Source: Candidatus Latescibacter sp.
Lineage (GTDB): Bacteria > Latescibacterota > Latescibacteria > Latescibacterales > Latescibacteraceae
Length of the DNA: 42,734 nucleotides
Assembly: GCA_030692375.1 (NCBI GenBank)
Contig: JAUYCD010000086.1
Span: 1 to 42,734, forward strand
Direction of reading: 5' to 3'
The notes under the pieces are model-generated. The model made no database searches and was not told where the DNA came from. It saw only the letters and a list, made by a program, of their open reading frames with translations. Position 1 is the first letter of the stretch, and each line of letters starts with the position of its first letter. A program made the position numbers and the translations under genes. Shown here piece by piece: positions 25,326 through 33,928 of this stretch.

Positions 25326-26027
25326 TCACAGCGCTGTTTTCAGCGCAGAAAAGGACAGTTCACGGGCAAAAACGGTCGTTGAAGTCTTGCCGATTTCCGT
25401 CAAATAATGGGCATCGGAAAAAGTAACGAGCGGATAGCCGAGGTTTTTGAACGAATCCTTTTTAAGAGCGTCGGCCCTCGGCGAGAGCTCAAGGGCATGG
25501 AGCGGCAAATGTTCCGGGATAAATCCAAGCTGTCCGAGAATACTGAACTGCTCACGGTCGATATGTGAGGCAACGGCGATTCCTCCATTATCCAGGATTG
25601 CCTGAACCGTTTCCTCCAATGATAGATTCGTTGCTCCGATCAGCAGCCTGCCTGAGGAGCCGACTATGCGGTCATATTCATCAACGATCAACTGTTCCCC
25701 AAACCTTGTTTCATCATTCTTTCCGGGCAGGTTCCGATACACCAGTTCCTGCATTCTGTGTAAAGCGCCGTCTTCTCCAAATAACGACAGGATGTGTACT
25801 TCTTCCCGGGTCGTTATCTCCATTCCACCCAGCACATGCACGCCGGCTCTTTCTCCGGCTCTTATTACCGCGGCGACATTTTCTGACGAGTTGTGGTCAC
25901 ATATTCCGATACAGTCCAGTCCGCGCTTCGCCGCTTCATCGATGATTGCAGTCGGCAGCATAGTGAGATCGGCGCAGGGAGAAAGGCAGGTATGTATGTG
26001 TAAATCGATCTTATATTTTTTCACCAT
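25326..26027 (-). CDS. PHP-domain metal-dependent phosphoesterase-like protein
   Basis: This 233-residue protein has the four PHP metal motifs in order: DLHIHTCLSPC (residues ~8-18), CDHNS (~43), GGMEIT (~66) and ASHID (~154), then a C-terminal SDAHYL (~201). The metal site looks complete, so phosphoesterase activity is plausible, but the substrate is unknown. Its start overlaps the end of the DRTGG gene by 17 bp. PHP genes of this type are regular neighbours of bifurcating [FeFe]-hydrogenase operons, where their job is still open. Confidence 0.82.
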   Translation of the reverse strand: MVKKYKIDLHIHTCLSPCADLTMLPTAIIDEAAKRGLDCIGICDHNSSENVAAVIRAGERAGVHVLGGMEITTREEVHILSLFGEDGALHRMQELVYRNLPGKNDETRFGEQLIVDEYDRIVGSSGRLLIGATNLSLEETVQAILDNGGIAVASHIDREQFSILGQLGFIPEHLPLHALELSPRADALKKDSFKNLGYPLVTFSDAHYLTEIGKTSTTVFARELSFSALKTAL

Positions 26028-26373
26028 CAGTTTGTGTGCTTGAGATCCCCAGAGCGTATAATCTACCGACCACCTCGAATGCGGGCATGCTGCTGACCAT
26101 GATCGGTATATGTTCTTCTTCCGCTTTACGGAGCGTATCTTCTTCCGGCACTCTCCCGTTTATCAGGATGATCCCGGATAATTCCTTCGTTCCGGCCACC
26201 GCTACGATATTCTGATGGATCTGCAGGGTTATCCAAATATTCCCTTCCCTGCTGTGGGCAAGGACATCGCTCAACAAATCGCTCACATAACCGCCGGTTA
26301 TCGCGGTATCCAGCCTGTCATCACCGGATTTCACTTCGAGATGCAATGAGTCGACTATTTCCTTCAGGTTCAT
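26011..26373 (-). CDS. DRTGG-domain protein (second copy)
   Basis: This 120-residue protein reads as a single DRTGG domain: a VTGGYVSDLLSDVLAHS-like segment (here ITGGYVSDLL), then WITLQIHQNIVAVAGTKELSGIILINGR and VSSMPAFEVVGRLYALGI. DRTGG domains are small, probably ligand-binding units seen beside CBS domains and in phosphotransacetylase. It starts 2 bp after the CBS-HATPase gene and overlaps the PHP gene. It is a paralogue of the protein at 27306-27680. Confidence 0.8.
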   Translation of the reverse strand: MNLKEIVDSLHLEVKSGDDRLDTAITGGYVSDLLSDVLAHSREGNIWITLQIHQNIVAVAGTKELSGIILINGRVPEEDTLRKAEEEHIPIMVSSMPAFEVVGRLYALGISSTQTDGEKI

Positions 26374-26375
26374 TT

Positions 26376-27305
26376 TTATTCCTTTTCAGAGTCAGGAGCA
26401 AAAAGTATTTCGAATTCCAGTTCAGTTCCTTTTCCGACATCGGACAGTATTTTCAATTCATCAGAACACTTTTTTATGTTATTTAAACCCATACCCGCAC
26501 CGAATCCCAATTCTCTCACCCACTCAGGAGCGGTTGAAAAACCGGGGAGCATTGCCTTCTCAATATCCTCGATCCCGGGGCCTCTATCCCGGGCATAGAT
26601 TTTTATTTTACTCGGATTAACCTCTGCAAAGATTTCTCCCTCATCCGCAAAAACGATCATATTCATTTCAGCTTCGTAAACGGCTATAGCCACTCTTCGA
26701 ACCACCTGGGAATGGAATCCGAGACGTTTCAGAGTCTTTTTCATATTGGTAGCGCAATCGCCTGCCTGTTGAAAATCTTTGCATTTAATCGTGTAATGGA
26801 AGTTCAAAGTTAGTTTTTCGGCAATGATATCTTCGAAGATATGACTCGCCCTGTAAGTATGAATGTCCTCATCCGAATACTTTGCTTCCATTTTCTTTAA
26901 AACACATCTGATAATATCGCCTTTTGTTACAATGCCGACCAGTTTGTGATTTTTGTCGATTACCGGGAAGCAGGTGAACCTGTAGCTCTCGAAATTTCTC
27001 AATGCTTCTACAAGCGGTGAATAGTCAAAGACAGTTTTCACCTTTCTTGACATTTTTTTTTCGATCAAGCAGTCTTCTTCCCTGTTAACCAGCCACTTGA
27101 TATAGTCTCCGATAGTGATGATACCTGCAATTTCCTCATTATCAATTACCGGTATACCGTAAATGCGCTTCGAAAGGAAAATATCTCCCAGAACACTCAT
27201 GTTCATGGTCGAATCGACGACGATAACATCCTTTGTCATCACTTCTTTGACTTTTATTTCGTAAATGAATTCCTGAATTTTCGAAATCTGTTTCGTATTT
27301 TCCAA
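26376..27305 (-). CDS. CBS-pair protein fused to a HATPase domain
   Basis: This 309-residue protein begins with two CBS domains (about residues 17-75, VKEVMTKDVIVVDSTMNMS, and 83-145, ending HKLVGIVTKGDIIRCVL), which usually bind adenine nucleotides. After a short linker comes an anti-sigma-type HATPase (about 170-305) with AVYEAEMNMIVFADEG, ARDRGPGIEDIEKAM and GFGAGMGLNNIKK. It may read the cell's energy state and pass it on by phosphorylation or binding. It sits between the two DRTGG genes with no gap, typical of regulatory cassettes beside HydABC operons. Confidence 0.85.
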   Translation of the reverse strand: MENTKQISKIQEFIYEIKVKEVMTKDVIVVDSTMNMSVLGDIFLSKRIYGIPVIDNEEIAGIITIGDYIKWLVNREEDCLIEKKMSRKVKTVFDYSPLVEALRNFESYRFTCFPVIDKNHKLVGIVTKGDIIRCVLKKMEAKYSDEDIHTYRASHIFEDIIAEKLTLNFHYTIKCKDFQQAGDCATNMKKTLKRLGFHSQVVRRVAIAVYEAEMNMIVFADEGEIFAEVNPSKIKIYARDRGPGIEDIEKAMLPGFSTAPEWVRELGFGAGMGLNNIKKCSDELKILSDVGKGTELEFEILFAPDSEKE

Positions 27306-27680
27306 TTACTGCTCCCTTGTCACTTTTTCACCGCAGGCCAGCCCCGCCAAAAATAACTTACCACAGGCTTCATACATATGATATCTGGTGCAAAGCAACG
27401 GAAGGTCCATTTTTCCCGCTATCGTTATTAACGAATTATCCGGTTTCTTCCCTCTCACAAAACAAATAGCCGATAGGTCAACAAGCTCCGCTGTCCGAAG
27501 TACCTGGAGATTTATCAATCCCGTCAATAGAAGAGCATGAACATCAGTATAAGCCAATACATCGCTCAGTAAATCCGATCCGCACACCGCTTTGATATCC
27601 ATATCTAAAATATCTTCACAACACAATACTTCCGCGTCCAATAATTCTTTAATATTGACGAGTTTCATGGTTGTGTCCAT
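27306..27680 (-). CDS. DRTGG-like protein (first copy)
   Basis: This 124-residue protein follows the same plan as the paralogue at 26011-26373: VCGSDLLSDVLAYTDVHALLLTGLINLQVLRTAELVD, then CFVRGKKPDNSLITIAGK and a final MYEACGKLFLAGL helix. The DRTGG signature itself is weak. It is directly followed by the CBS-HATPase gene and lies 75 bp after the NuoF-like gene. A ligand-sensing role is inferred from the family. Confidence 0.7.
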   Translation of the reverse strand: MDTTMKLVNIKELLDAEVLCCEDILDMDIKAVCGSDLLSDVLAYTDVHALLLTGLINLQVLRTAELVDLSAICFVRGKKPDNSLITIAGKMDLPLLCTRYHMYEACGKLFLAGLACGEKVTREQ

Positions 27681-27755
27681 TTTTTAAAAAATATGGCAAA
27701 AGTAGGGCATAGGCTTCCATGTAAAAAAATCGCAATACATTAGTCGCTCTGTATT

Positions 27756-29570
27756 TCACTCAACTATAACAGCTTCGAACTTGCACTTTTCAAAGCACAC
27801 ACCGCACTTTGTACACAAATCGGGATTGATCGTGTGCGGTTCTTTTTTCTCCCCGGAAATTGCGTTCTGCGGACAGTTCTTTGCACACACCGTACATCCA
27901 TTGCATTTTTCACGATCAATGCGATATGTTATCAATGCGGTGCATACCTTCGCAGGGCATTTCTTCTCCACTATGTGCGCCATATATTCATCTTTAAAAA
28001 ATCTCAACGTACTGAGCACGGGATTTGGCAATGTCTGTCCCAAGCCGCACATGGATGCATCTTTTATGACCGGACAGAGTTCTTCCATGAATTGAATATC
28101 GCTTTCTTCTCCCTTGCCGCTGCAGATTTTGTTCAAAATTCCAAGGAGAGCAGCCGATCCTTCACGGCATGTGGAACATTTTCCGCATGATTCGTCGGTG
28201 GTAAATGCGATAAAGTACTTTGCAATATCGACGATGCAGGTGTCTTCATCCATGACGACCATGCCGCCGGATCCCATGATCGCGCCAGCCTCTTTCAACC
28301 GTTCGTAATCGATGGGAAGATCGAGCAGTTCCGAGGGGATGAATCCTCCTGACGGGCCTCCGGTCTGCACAGCCTTGAGTTTCTTGTTGCCGGGGATACC
28401 GCCGCCGATATCGAAAACCATTTCTCTCAGGGTTATTCCCATGGGAACTTCAACCAGGCCGGCATTATTTATATTCCCCGCGAGAGAAAAGACTTTTGTC
28501 CCGCGACTTGTTTCGGTTCCGATTCCGGCAAACCATGTGGAACCCCAGTTTATGATCATCGGAATATTCGCCCAGGTTTCAACATTATTGATATTGGTCG
28601 GGAAACCCCAGAGACCTGATTGAGCCGGAAAGGGAGGTTTCAATCTCGGCTCGGGCGTCTTTCCTTCTATCGAAGCGATCAGCGATGTCTCTTCTCCGCA
28701 TACAAACGCCCCCGCCCCCTCAAAAATGGTGAGGTTAAAGCTGAAATCGGTATCGAAAATATTCTCGCCCAACAGGCCGTATTCCCGCACCTGCTTTATC
28801 GCTTTCTTAATCCTTTCTATCGCAAGCGGATACTCGATTCTCACATAGATATACCCCTCGCTGGCCCCCATCGCATATGCGCCTATACACATTCCCTCGA
28901 TAATAGCGTGAGGATCGGCCTCTACGATGCTCCGATCCATGAAAGCGCCCGGATCGCCTTCGTCGGCATTGCAAATAACATAACAGGGGGCTTCGGGCGA
29001 CTTCTCCCTTCTCTTCAGAACTTCCGCCCTGCATATGCTCCATTTCTCGCCCGTTGGAAACCCGGCGCCGCCTCGTCCCCGTAAGCCTGACTTTTTGATT
29101 TCCTCAATAACCTGATCAGGAGTCATGCTCGTCAGAACCTTTACCAGCGCCTTATATCCATCATTCGCGATATATTCATCGATATTTTCCGGATCTATCA
29201 GGCCGCGGTTTTTCAGTGCTATCAGCCGCTGGTCTTTGAAAAAAGGAATATCTCTTATTTTGGGAATCGGTGTTTCCTCGCCGGCAGGAACATACATTTT
29301 TGAAGTAACAGGTCTGCCTTTAAGAAAATGTTCCTCTACTAATTTGGGAATATCCTCCACTTTCAGAAACTGATAAAAAATTCCATCAGGCTGCACCATC
29401 AAAACGGGACCATTGACACAAAGTCCGCTCGCACCTGTCTGGACAATCTGAATATCATTATTCAGGCCCTGCCGCTGTATCTCATATTCAAGAGTATTCT
29501 TTATTTTTAACGCACCGTTGGATATGCAATTCGTACAGGTGCAGATCAACGCATTCGACCGATATGCCAT
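27756..29570 (-). CDS. NuoF/HydB/BfuB-type flavoprotein with extra iron-sulfur domains
   Basis: This 604-residue protein is the NADH-binding flavoprotein of the module. An N-terminal thioredoxin-fold [2Fe-2S] domain (residues 1-85, with C10, C12, C15 and the later GLCVNGP) precedes the NuoF core. The core has the FMN loop GLRGRGGAGFPTGEKW, NADEGDPGAFMDR and CGEETSLIASIEG, and the [4Fe-4S] motif ESCGKCSTCREG. The C-terminus (~550-604) adds two ferredoxin [4Fe-4S] sites (CNGCTVCAKNC and CTKCGVCFEKC). This extended form is typical of HydB/NfnL-unrelated 'Bfu' subunits of electron-bifurcating enzymes rather than of complex I. No complex I membrane genes occur here. It lies 91 bp downstream of the thioredoxin-fold [2Fe-2S] gene and within the Nqr block. 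Confidence 0.93.
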   Translation of the reverse strand: MAYRSNALICTCTNCISNGALKIKNTLEYEIQRQGLNNDIQIVQTGASGLCVNGPVLMVQPDGIFYQFLKVEDIPKLVEEHFLKGRPVTSKMYVPAGEETPIPKIRDIPFFKDQRLIALKNRGLIDPENIDEYIANDGYKALVKVLTSMTPDQVIEEIKKSGLRGRGGAGFPTGEKWSICRAEVLKRREKSPEAPCYVICNADEGDPGAFMDRSIVEADPHAIIEGMCIGAYAMGASEGYIYVRIEYPLAIERIKKAIKQVREYGLLGENIFDTDFSFNLTIFEGAGAFVCGEETSLIASIEGKTPEPRLKPPFPAQSGLWGFPTNINNVETWANIPMIINWGSTWFAGIGTETSRGTKVFSLAGNINNAGLVEVPMGITLREMVFDIGGGIPGNKKLKAVQTGGPSGGFIPSELLDLPIDYERLKEAGAIMGSGGMVVMDEDTCIVDIAKYFIAFTTDESCGKCSTCREGSAALLGILNKICSGKGEESDIQFMEELCPVIKDASMCGLGQTLPNPVLSTLRFFKDEYMAHIVEKKCPAKVCTALITYRIDREKCNGCTVCAKNCPQNAISGEKKEPHTINPDLCTKCGVCFEKCKFEAVIVE

Positions 29571-29661
29571 TCAACTATCTCCAAATTTCAACCTTGACAG
29601 GCCGGAATGCAGGGAGTAACCGTCTCGGGGTGCTTCTTCCTTGCACAACCACAGGAAATGC

Positions 29662-30045
29662 CTATAATACTCTTTCGCTCCCGATCGATAATGCGTATTC
29701 CTTGACTATCGACCCGCCAAGAACATGTTTTTCTAATATTTCACGGGCCTTTTCGGGCGTCACATCGACATATTTCACCGGCGGCTCGTTTTGTAATTCA
29801 ATCGTAATCATCGGCTCGCGGCTGCAAAATCCCGCGCAGCTCGAAATGGTCAGGATGATATCCTTCAGATCCCTTCGTTCAATCTCTTCCATAAGAGCAT
29901 TCATGACGGTTCTCGCTCCGGCCGCGATCCCGCATGTTCCCATGTGAACGATGACTTTCGCTTTACCAGAGCCTTCCCGCAGGTTTATTATTTTTTTCAT
30001 GCGCTGACTGATTTTTTCAAGATCTTCAGGCTTTAATTTGTTCAT
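29662..30045 (-). CDS. Thioredoxin-fold [2Fe-2S] ferredoxin-like protein
   Basis: This 127-residue soluble protein belongs to the stand-alone NuoE-like/thioredoxin-fold ferredoxins found next to HydB genes. Conserved parts are HMGTCGIAAGARTVMNA (C38) and ISSCAGFCSREPM (C70, C74). Only three Cys fall in cluster positions; the fourth position of the usual CxxxxC pair is Ala, so cluster binding may be atypical. ATG 30045 is chosen over an upstream in-frame ATG because it fits the domain start. It overlaps the NqrF-NuoE gene by 20 bp and so is coupled to it. Confidence 0.78.
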   Translation of the reverse strand: MNKLKPEDLEKISQRMKKIINLREGSGKAKVIVHMGTCGIAAGARTVMNALMEEIERRDLKDIILTISSCAGFCSREPMITIELQNEPPVKYVDVTPEKAREILEKHVLGGSIVKEYALSIGSERVL

Positions 30046-31003
30046 CTTTAACCCTATCTGATGGATAGTGATGTAAAACATCTATCACTTTGTGCTTATC
30101 CAGATATCCAAAAATATCATCGTTTATCGATATTACCGGCGATTGACCGCAGCACCCGATACAACTAACCGTATCAAGCGTATATTTTAAATCCGGTGTA
30201 TTCTGGTGGACCGATATACCCAGCTCTTTTTCAAGGGTATGGAGAAGGCCCGCGCCGCCTTTTACATAGCATGATGTTCCCAGGCAAACCTTGATGATAT
30301 TCCTGCCCCGGGGTTTCAGACTGAAAGCGTTGTAGAATGTTGAAACCCGATAGATAGTGCTGTATGGAATATTCATCTCTTTTGATACCATTGCCAGCGC
30401 ATATTCCGGCAAATAATTGAAAACTGTATGAATATTTTGAAGAATAGGAATAGTAGACCCGGGCATATCCCTGTGAGCTTCTATTATATTATATATTTTT
30501 TCTCTGTGATCGGTTTCAATTTTTATTTTTGGTTTCTTTTTTTCCTCACCGTACTGTAGATGTTCCATTCTGAATTTCCACTTCAGTTTCGGATTATACA
30601 GACGGTTTTTAACGATGTTTCTCACCGTTTCGACAAAGTCGGGCAGGGAAATTTCCATGTCATTTTTAACCTTGACCTGACATGCAAGCCTTATTCCTAC
30701 CTTTCTTTCTTCTGGAGTGATAAATCCTTTTTCTGTGGGGAGAATTTGACCTCCACCCTGTATAACTCTCACTTTGCAATAGCCGCAGCTTGCTTTTCCG
30801 CCGCATGCAGACGGAATATTAAAATTATGTGAAATAAGGGATGTGAGAAGCGTTTGACCGCCGCGAACGGTGAACTCATCTTCCCCGGCAACGCGAATCA
30901 GACATTCACCGTAATCGGCGAGCACGACATCGGCCAGAATGAGCAGGCCGCCCAGGAGGAGGCTGACACCGGTAAGAACGACGATAGGTACTATATACTC
31001 CAT
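30026..31003 (-). CDS. NqrF-type membrane [2Fe-2S] domain fused to a NuoE/HydC-type [2Fe-2S] subunit
   Basis: This 325-residue chimera has a membrane helix at residues 4-28. An NqrF-like plant-type ferredoxin follows with C67, C73, C76 and C108 (SACGGKASCGYC, RLACQVKV). In real NqrF, FAD/NADH-binding domains would come next; here a ~25-residue basic linker leads into a NuoE domain (about 165-315) with C240, C245, C281 and C285 (KVCLGTSC, CIGCCGQ). The protein thus replaces the NADH dehydrogenase half of NqrF with a socket for the NuoF-like protein encoded two genes on. It sits after nqrE exactly where nqrF belongs. The predicted electron path is NADH, NuoF FMN, NuoE [2Fe-2S], NqrF [2Fe-2S], then the NqrDE cluster. 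Confidence 0.92.
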   Translation of the reverse strand: MEYIVPIVVLTGVSLLLGGLLILADVVLADYGECLIRVAGEDEFTVRGGQTLLTSLISHNFNIPSACGGKASCGYCKVRVIQGGGQILPTEKGFITPEERKVGIRLACQVKVKNDMEISLPDFVETVRNIVKNRLYNPKLKWKFRMEHLQYGEEKKKPKIKIETDHREKIYNIIEAHRDMPGSTIPILQNIHTVFNYLPEYALAMVSKEMNIPYSTIYRVSTFYNAFSLKPRGRNIIKVCLGTSCYVKGGAGLLHTLEKELGISVHQNTPDLKYTLDTVSCIGCCGQSPVISINDDIFGYLDKHKVIDVLHHYPSDRVKDEQIKA

Positions 31004-31022
31004 AAAAAAAAGATCCTTGTCT

Positions 31023-31616
31023 TTAGAGATTGACTACTCCGGAAAAGCCCATGAATGCCAAGGCCATTATACCGGCAATGATCATGGTGATGCCGGGTCC
31101 CTGGAGACCTTTGGGGATGTCGGAAAACGCCATCTTCTGACGGATGCCGGCCATGGCCACAATGGCCAGGGTCCAGCCGATCCCGCTGCCCAATGCGTAA
31201 ACCAGCCCCTGGACAAAGGAATAGTTGCGGAGAGTCGCGATGAGAAGCACCCCGAGGATGGCGCAGTTCACTGTAATAAGGGGGAGGAAAACTCCCAGGG
31301 AAACGTAGAGTACGGGGGAATAACGGTCTATAAACAGCTCCACTATCTGCACAAACGCCGCGATAACCATGATATACACCAGGAACTGCAGGTAATCCAC
31401 GTGGAGGGGCACCAGAACCAGGAAATTGATAGGCCAGTTCAGCGCCATAGTCATGAACATCACGAAGATCACAGCAGCGCCCATGCCCAGGGCGGTAGGA
31501 ATCTCCGTGGACACGGCCACGAATGGACACAGCCCGAGAAAATTAGAGAGTATCATGTTCTGCGTAATGATGCTGGCAAAGAAAATAATGAATAGATTTG
31601 TGAAATCGATTCCCAT
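31023..31616 (-). CDS. nqrE: Na+-translocating NQR/Rnf core membrane subunit E
   Basis: This 197-residue protein has six membrane helices in the NqrE/RnfA pattern. It opens NLFIIFFASIITQNMILSNFLGLCPFVAVST. C30 and C118 (LITVNCAILG) occupy the conserved half-helix positions that, with the two Cys of NqrD, hold an intramembrane iron-sulfur centre in Vibrio NQR. ATG 31616 follows GAGGAATTAACT and comes 2 bp after nqrD; the longer open frame reads back into nqrD and is rejected. It is followed by the NqrF-NuoE fusion. Confidence 0.93.
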   Translation of the reverse strand: MGIDFTNLFIIFFASIITQNMILSNFLGLCPFVAVSTEIPTALGMGAAVIFVMFMTMALNWPINFLVLVPLHVDYLQFLVYIMVIAAFVQIVELFIDRYSPVLYVSLGVFLPLITVNCAILGVLLIATLRNYSFVQGLVYALGSGIGWTLAIVAMAGIRQKMAFSDIPKGLQGPGITMIIAGIMALAFMGFSGVVNL

Positions 31617-31618
31617 AG

Positions 31619-32224
31619 TTAATTCCTCTGGGTGAGAGTACGAAGGAGCCAGATGTAGAGCCCGAGCACGAAAAACGCCCCCGGCGCCATGACCATGATA
31701 ACCCAGGGCGTCCACCAGGAGCCGAGCACAGTTATGTCGAGAAAGGTCCCAAACCCCAGAAGCTCACGGATAACACCTATGACGAGTATGGAGAATGAAT
31801 ACCCGCAGGAAACCCCGAGGCCGTCGAAGAAGGACGGTATCACCGGATTTGAGATGGCGTAGGCTTCTGCGCGGCCCATCACGATGCAGTTGGTGATGAT
31901 CAGCCCCACATAAGGGCCGAGCGCGGCGGATATGGCCGGATAGTAAGCTTTCAGCGTCTGATCCACCACAATGGTGAATGTGGAGATGACCATCATGAAC
32001 ACCGCCATGCGGATACGGGACGGGATAATGGAGCGGATCATACTGATTATGGTTGAGGAGCAGGTGGTGACAAAAATTACCCCCAGGGCCATGGCGATGG
32101 AGTTCTTTACATTGTTGGTCACCGCCAGCGAAGAACAGATGCCCAGCATCATCGCGAACAGGGCATTATTCTTCCAGAACCCCTCAAAGAAAACCTTAAA
32201 TTCTCTGGATTGTCCTAAACCCAT
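31619..32224 (-). CDS. nqrD: Na+-translocating NQR/Rnf core membrane subunit D
   Basis: This 201-residue protein has six membrane helices. Family features are FKVFFEGFWKNNALFAMMLGICSSLAVT (C30), the second ligand C113 in GLIITNCIVMGRAEAYA, and PSFFDGLGVSCGYSFSI. It pairs with NqrE as the inverted-topology half of the ion-pumping core. It lies 12 bp after nqrC. Confidence 0.93.
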   Translation of the reverse strand: MGLGQSREFKVFFEGFWKNNALFAMMLGICSSLAVTNNVKNSIAMALGVIFVTTCSSTIISMIRSIIPSRIRMAVFMMVISTFTIVVDQTLKAYYPAISAALGPYVGLIITNCIVMGRAEAYAISNPVIPSFFDGLGVSCGYSFSILVIGVIRELLGFGTFLDITVLGSWWTPWVIMVMAPGAFFVLGLYIWLLRTLTQRN

Positions 32225-32236
32225 AAATCAACCCTT

Positions 32237-33928
32237 TTATTTTACAGCACTGAAGTAGGCGTTAAAACCGTTATTAAGTATTCGGACGACAGCTTCTGAA
32301 GTCACAGTTGCACCAGTCAAGGCGTCAAACTCGTTTGGCCCAGCTTTTCCGGTTTTTACAAGCGTAATGCCCTGCGCCACCTTTTTCCCGATGAACTGCT
32401 TCTGAAAGGCATCATCCATGATACGCTCACCGAACCCGGGAGTTTCTTTCTGGCTTACCACTTTGAATCCGCTGACCGTATCCCCTTTCAGCGCCGCCAC
32501 CACAGTGATGGTATCCTGATAACCTTTTCCGGAAAGACACAATGCCGCAGCGCCGCTCTCGTTGTCACGGTATATGAGTAATCCTTTTTCTTCCGTTTCC
32601 TTAATGCGCTCCCGGTAATTCTTCAGAATGGCGACGCTGTCCTGAGGGGCATAAGGTATCCCGAACACATCAAGGATTGACATGATGAGTTTGATTTCCC
32701 GGTTCTTTGAAATAACCGCCTCGCTTTTTACAGCATTCTGCCCGCTTTTCGGAGCGTTTTCCTCACTTTTGGAGGAGTTCGGTTCGTTTTTCGAAGCACC
32801 TTCCTCGCTCTTTGAGACTATCGGCTCGCTCTTTGAGGCGGTTTCCACGCTTTTGGCGGCAACCTGCTCGGTTTGGATGTTATAGTGCGCACGGAAACCA
32901 TTGTTAAGCATCCTTTCCAGCGCCTCTGAAGTCACTGTCGCGCGGCTTACAGCGTCAAACTCGGTTGGGCCTGCATGACCGGTTTTCACAAGTTTGATGC
33001 CATTGGATACTTTTTTCCCGATAAACTGATTCTGAAAGGTGTTGTCAGCGATCTGCGATCCCAGGCCGGATGTCTCATTCTGGCTCACCATCTTGAATCC
33101 GCTGATAGTATCGTTCTTAAGCCCCACTACCACGATTATGGTGCTCTGGTATCCGCTGCCGGCTAGAAGGATGGCAGCAGCGCCGCTCTTTTTCTCCAGG
33201 TATGTTTTTATTCCCTTTTCTTCCGATTCCGCGATAGTTTCCTTAAAGTTTTTGCGGATAGCGACACTATCTTGCAAACCATAATTCATCCCGAACATAT
33301 TGAGGACTGTCATCATGATTTTAACTTCCATGCCCTTTGGGATCTCCGGCACGGCTGCAGTATTGTAAAACGAAGAGAAACCAAGGTTGAGAATACGGGT
33401 GAGCGCCTTGGAAGTTTCGGTGGCCCCGGTGATGGCATCGAACTCACTCGGTCCGGAATGGCCGGTTTTAACCCACTTGATTCCTCCCGATACTTTTTTC
33501 CCGATAAATGAGTCCTGAAATGATTTTTCCATCATACGCGCCCCAAGTCCGGGGGTTTCATTCTGGCTGACCACTTTGAAACCGGAGATCGTTTCCCCAT
33601 TGAGCGCCACCACCACGGTGATGATGCTCTGGAATCCGCTGCCGCTGAGCGAGACAGCGGTTGCCCCGCTCTCTTTTTCTTTGAAGAGCCTGAGTCCCTT
33701 TTCCTCGGATTCGGTCACCCGGTTTTTATAGATGGAGATGATCTCCGCCGTGTTTTTCGGATTGTATTTTATCTGGAAGGCATCGAGAACAACGCCCTTC
33801 CTCTTTATTTCTTCATTCCTCTGAATGATGGGCAGGGTTTTGATATTGACCAGCGCCAGGAATCCTGAACAGATAATCGAAAGGATGAGGAGCATGCCCA
33901 TGATCCATTTCTTGCTGTTCATGTTCAT
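32237..33928 (-). CDS. nqrC: NqrC/RnfG-like subunit with three tandem FMN-binding domains
   Basis: This 563-residue protein is about twice the usual NqrC length (~260). One N-terminal membrane anchor (residues ~7-28) is followed by three FMN-binding repeats, each with SGFKxVSQxETxGxG, FIGKKV, LVKTG and an attachment motif. The motifs are DAITGAT (T170), DAVSRAT (T331) and DALTGAT (T541). The middle one has Arg (R329) in place of the conserved Gly, so its covalent flavin is in doubt. Repeats 2 and 3 are separated by ~50 extra residues of Lys/Ser/Glu low-complexity linker (KSE repeats). The start overlaps the nqrB stop (ATGA). Flavinylation would need ApbE, present at 16625-17620. The repeats seem to have arisen by internal duplication. 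Confidence 0.92.
   Translation of the reverse strand: MNMNSKKWIMGMLLILSIICSGFLALVNIKTLPIIQRNEEIKRKGVVLDAFQIKYNPKNTAEIISIYKNRVTESEEKGLRLFKEKESGATAVSLSGSGFQSIITVVVALNGETISGFKVVSQNETPGLGARMMEKSFQDSFIGKKVSGGIKWVKTGHSGPSEFDAITGATETSKALTRILNLGFSSFYNTAAVPEIPKGMEVKIMMTVLNMFGMNYGLQDSVAIRKNFKETIAESEEKGIKTYLEKKSGAAAILLAGSGYQSTIIVVVGLKNDTISGFKMVSQNETSGLGSQIADNTFQNQFIGKKVSNGIKLVKTGHAGPTEFDAVSRATVTSEALERMLNNGFRAHYNIQTEQVAAKSVETASKSEPIVSKSEEGASKNEPNSSKSEENAPKSGQNAVKSEAVISKNREIKLIMSILDVFGIPYAPQDSVAILKNYRERIKETEEKGLLIYRDNESGAAALCLSGKGYQDTITVVAALKGDTVSGFKVVSQKETPGFGERIMDDAFQKQFIGKKVAQGITLVKTGKAGPNEFDALTGATVTSEAVVRILNNGFNAYFSAVK

Noticed and set aside
27756-31003. Remnant of respiratory complex I
   Set aside because: No NuoA, H, J-N membrane genes are near, and the NuoF form has the extra ferredoxin sites of HydB/Bfu-type enzymes.
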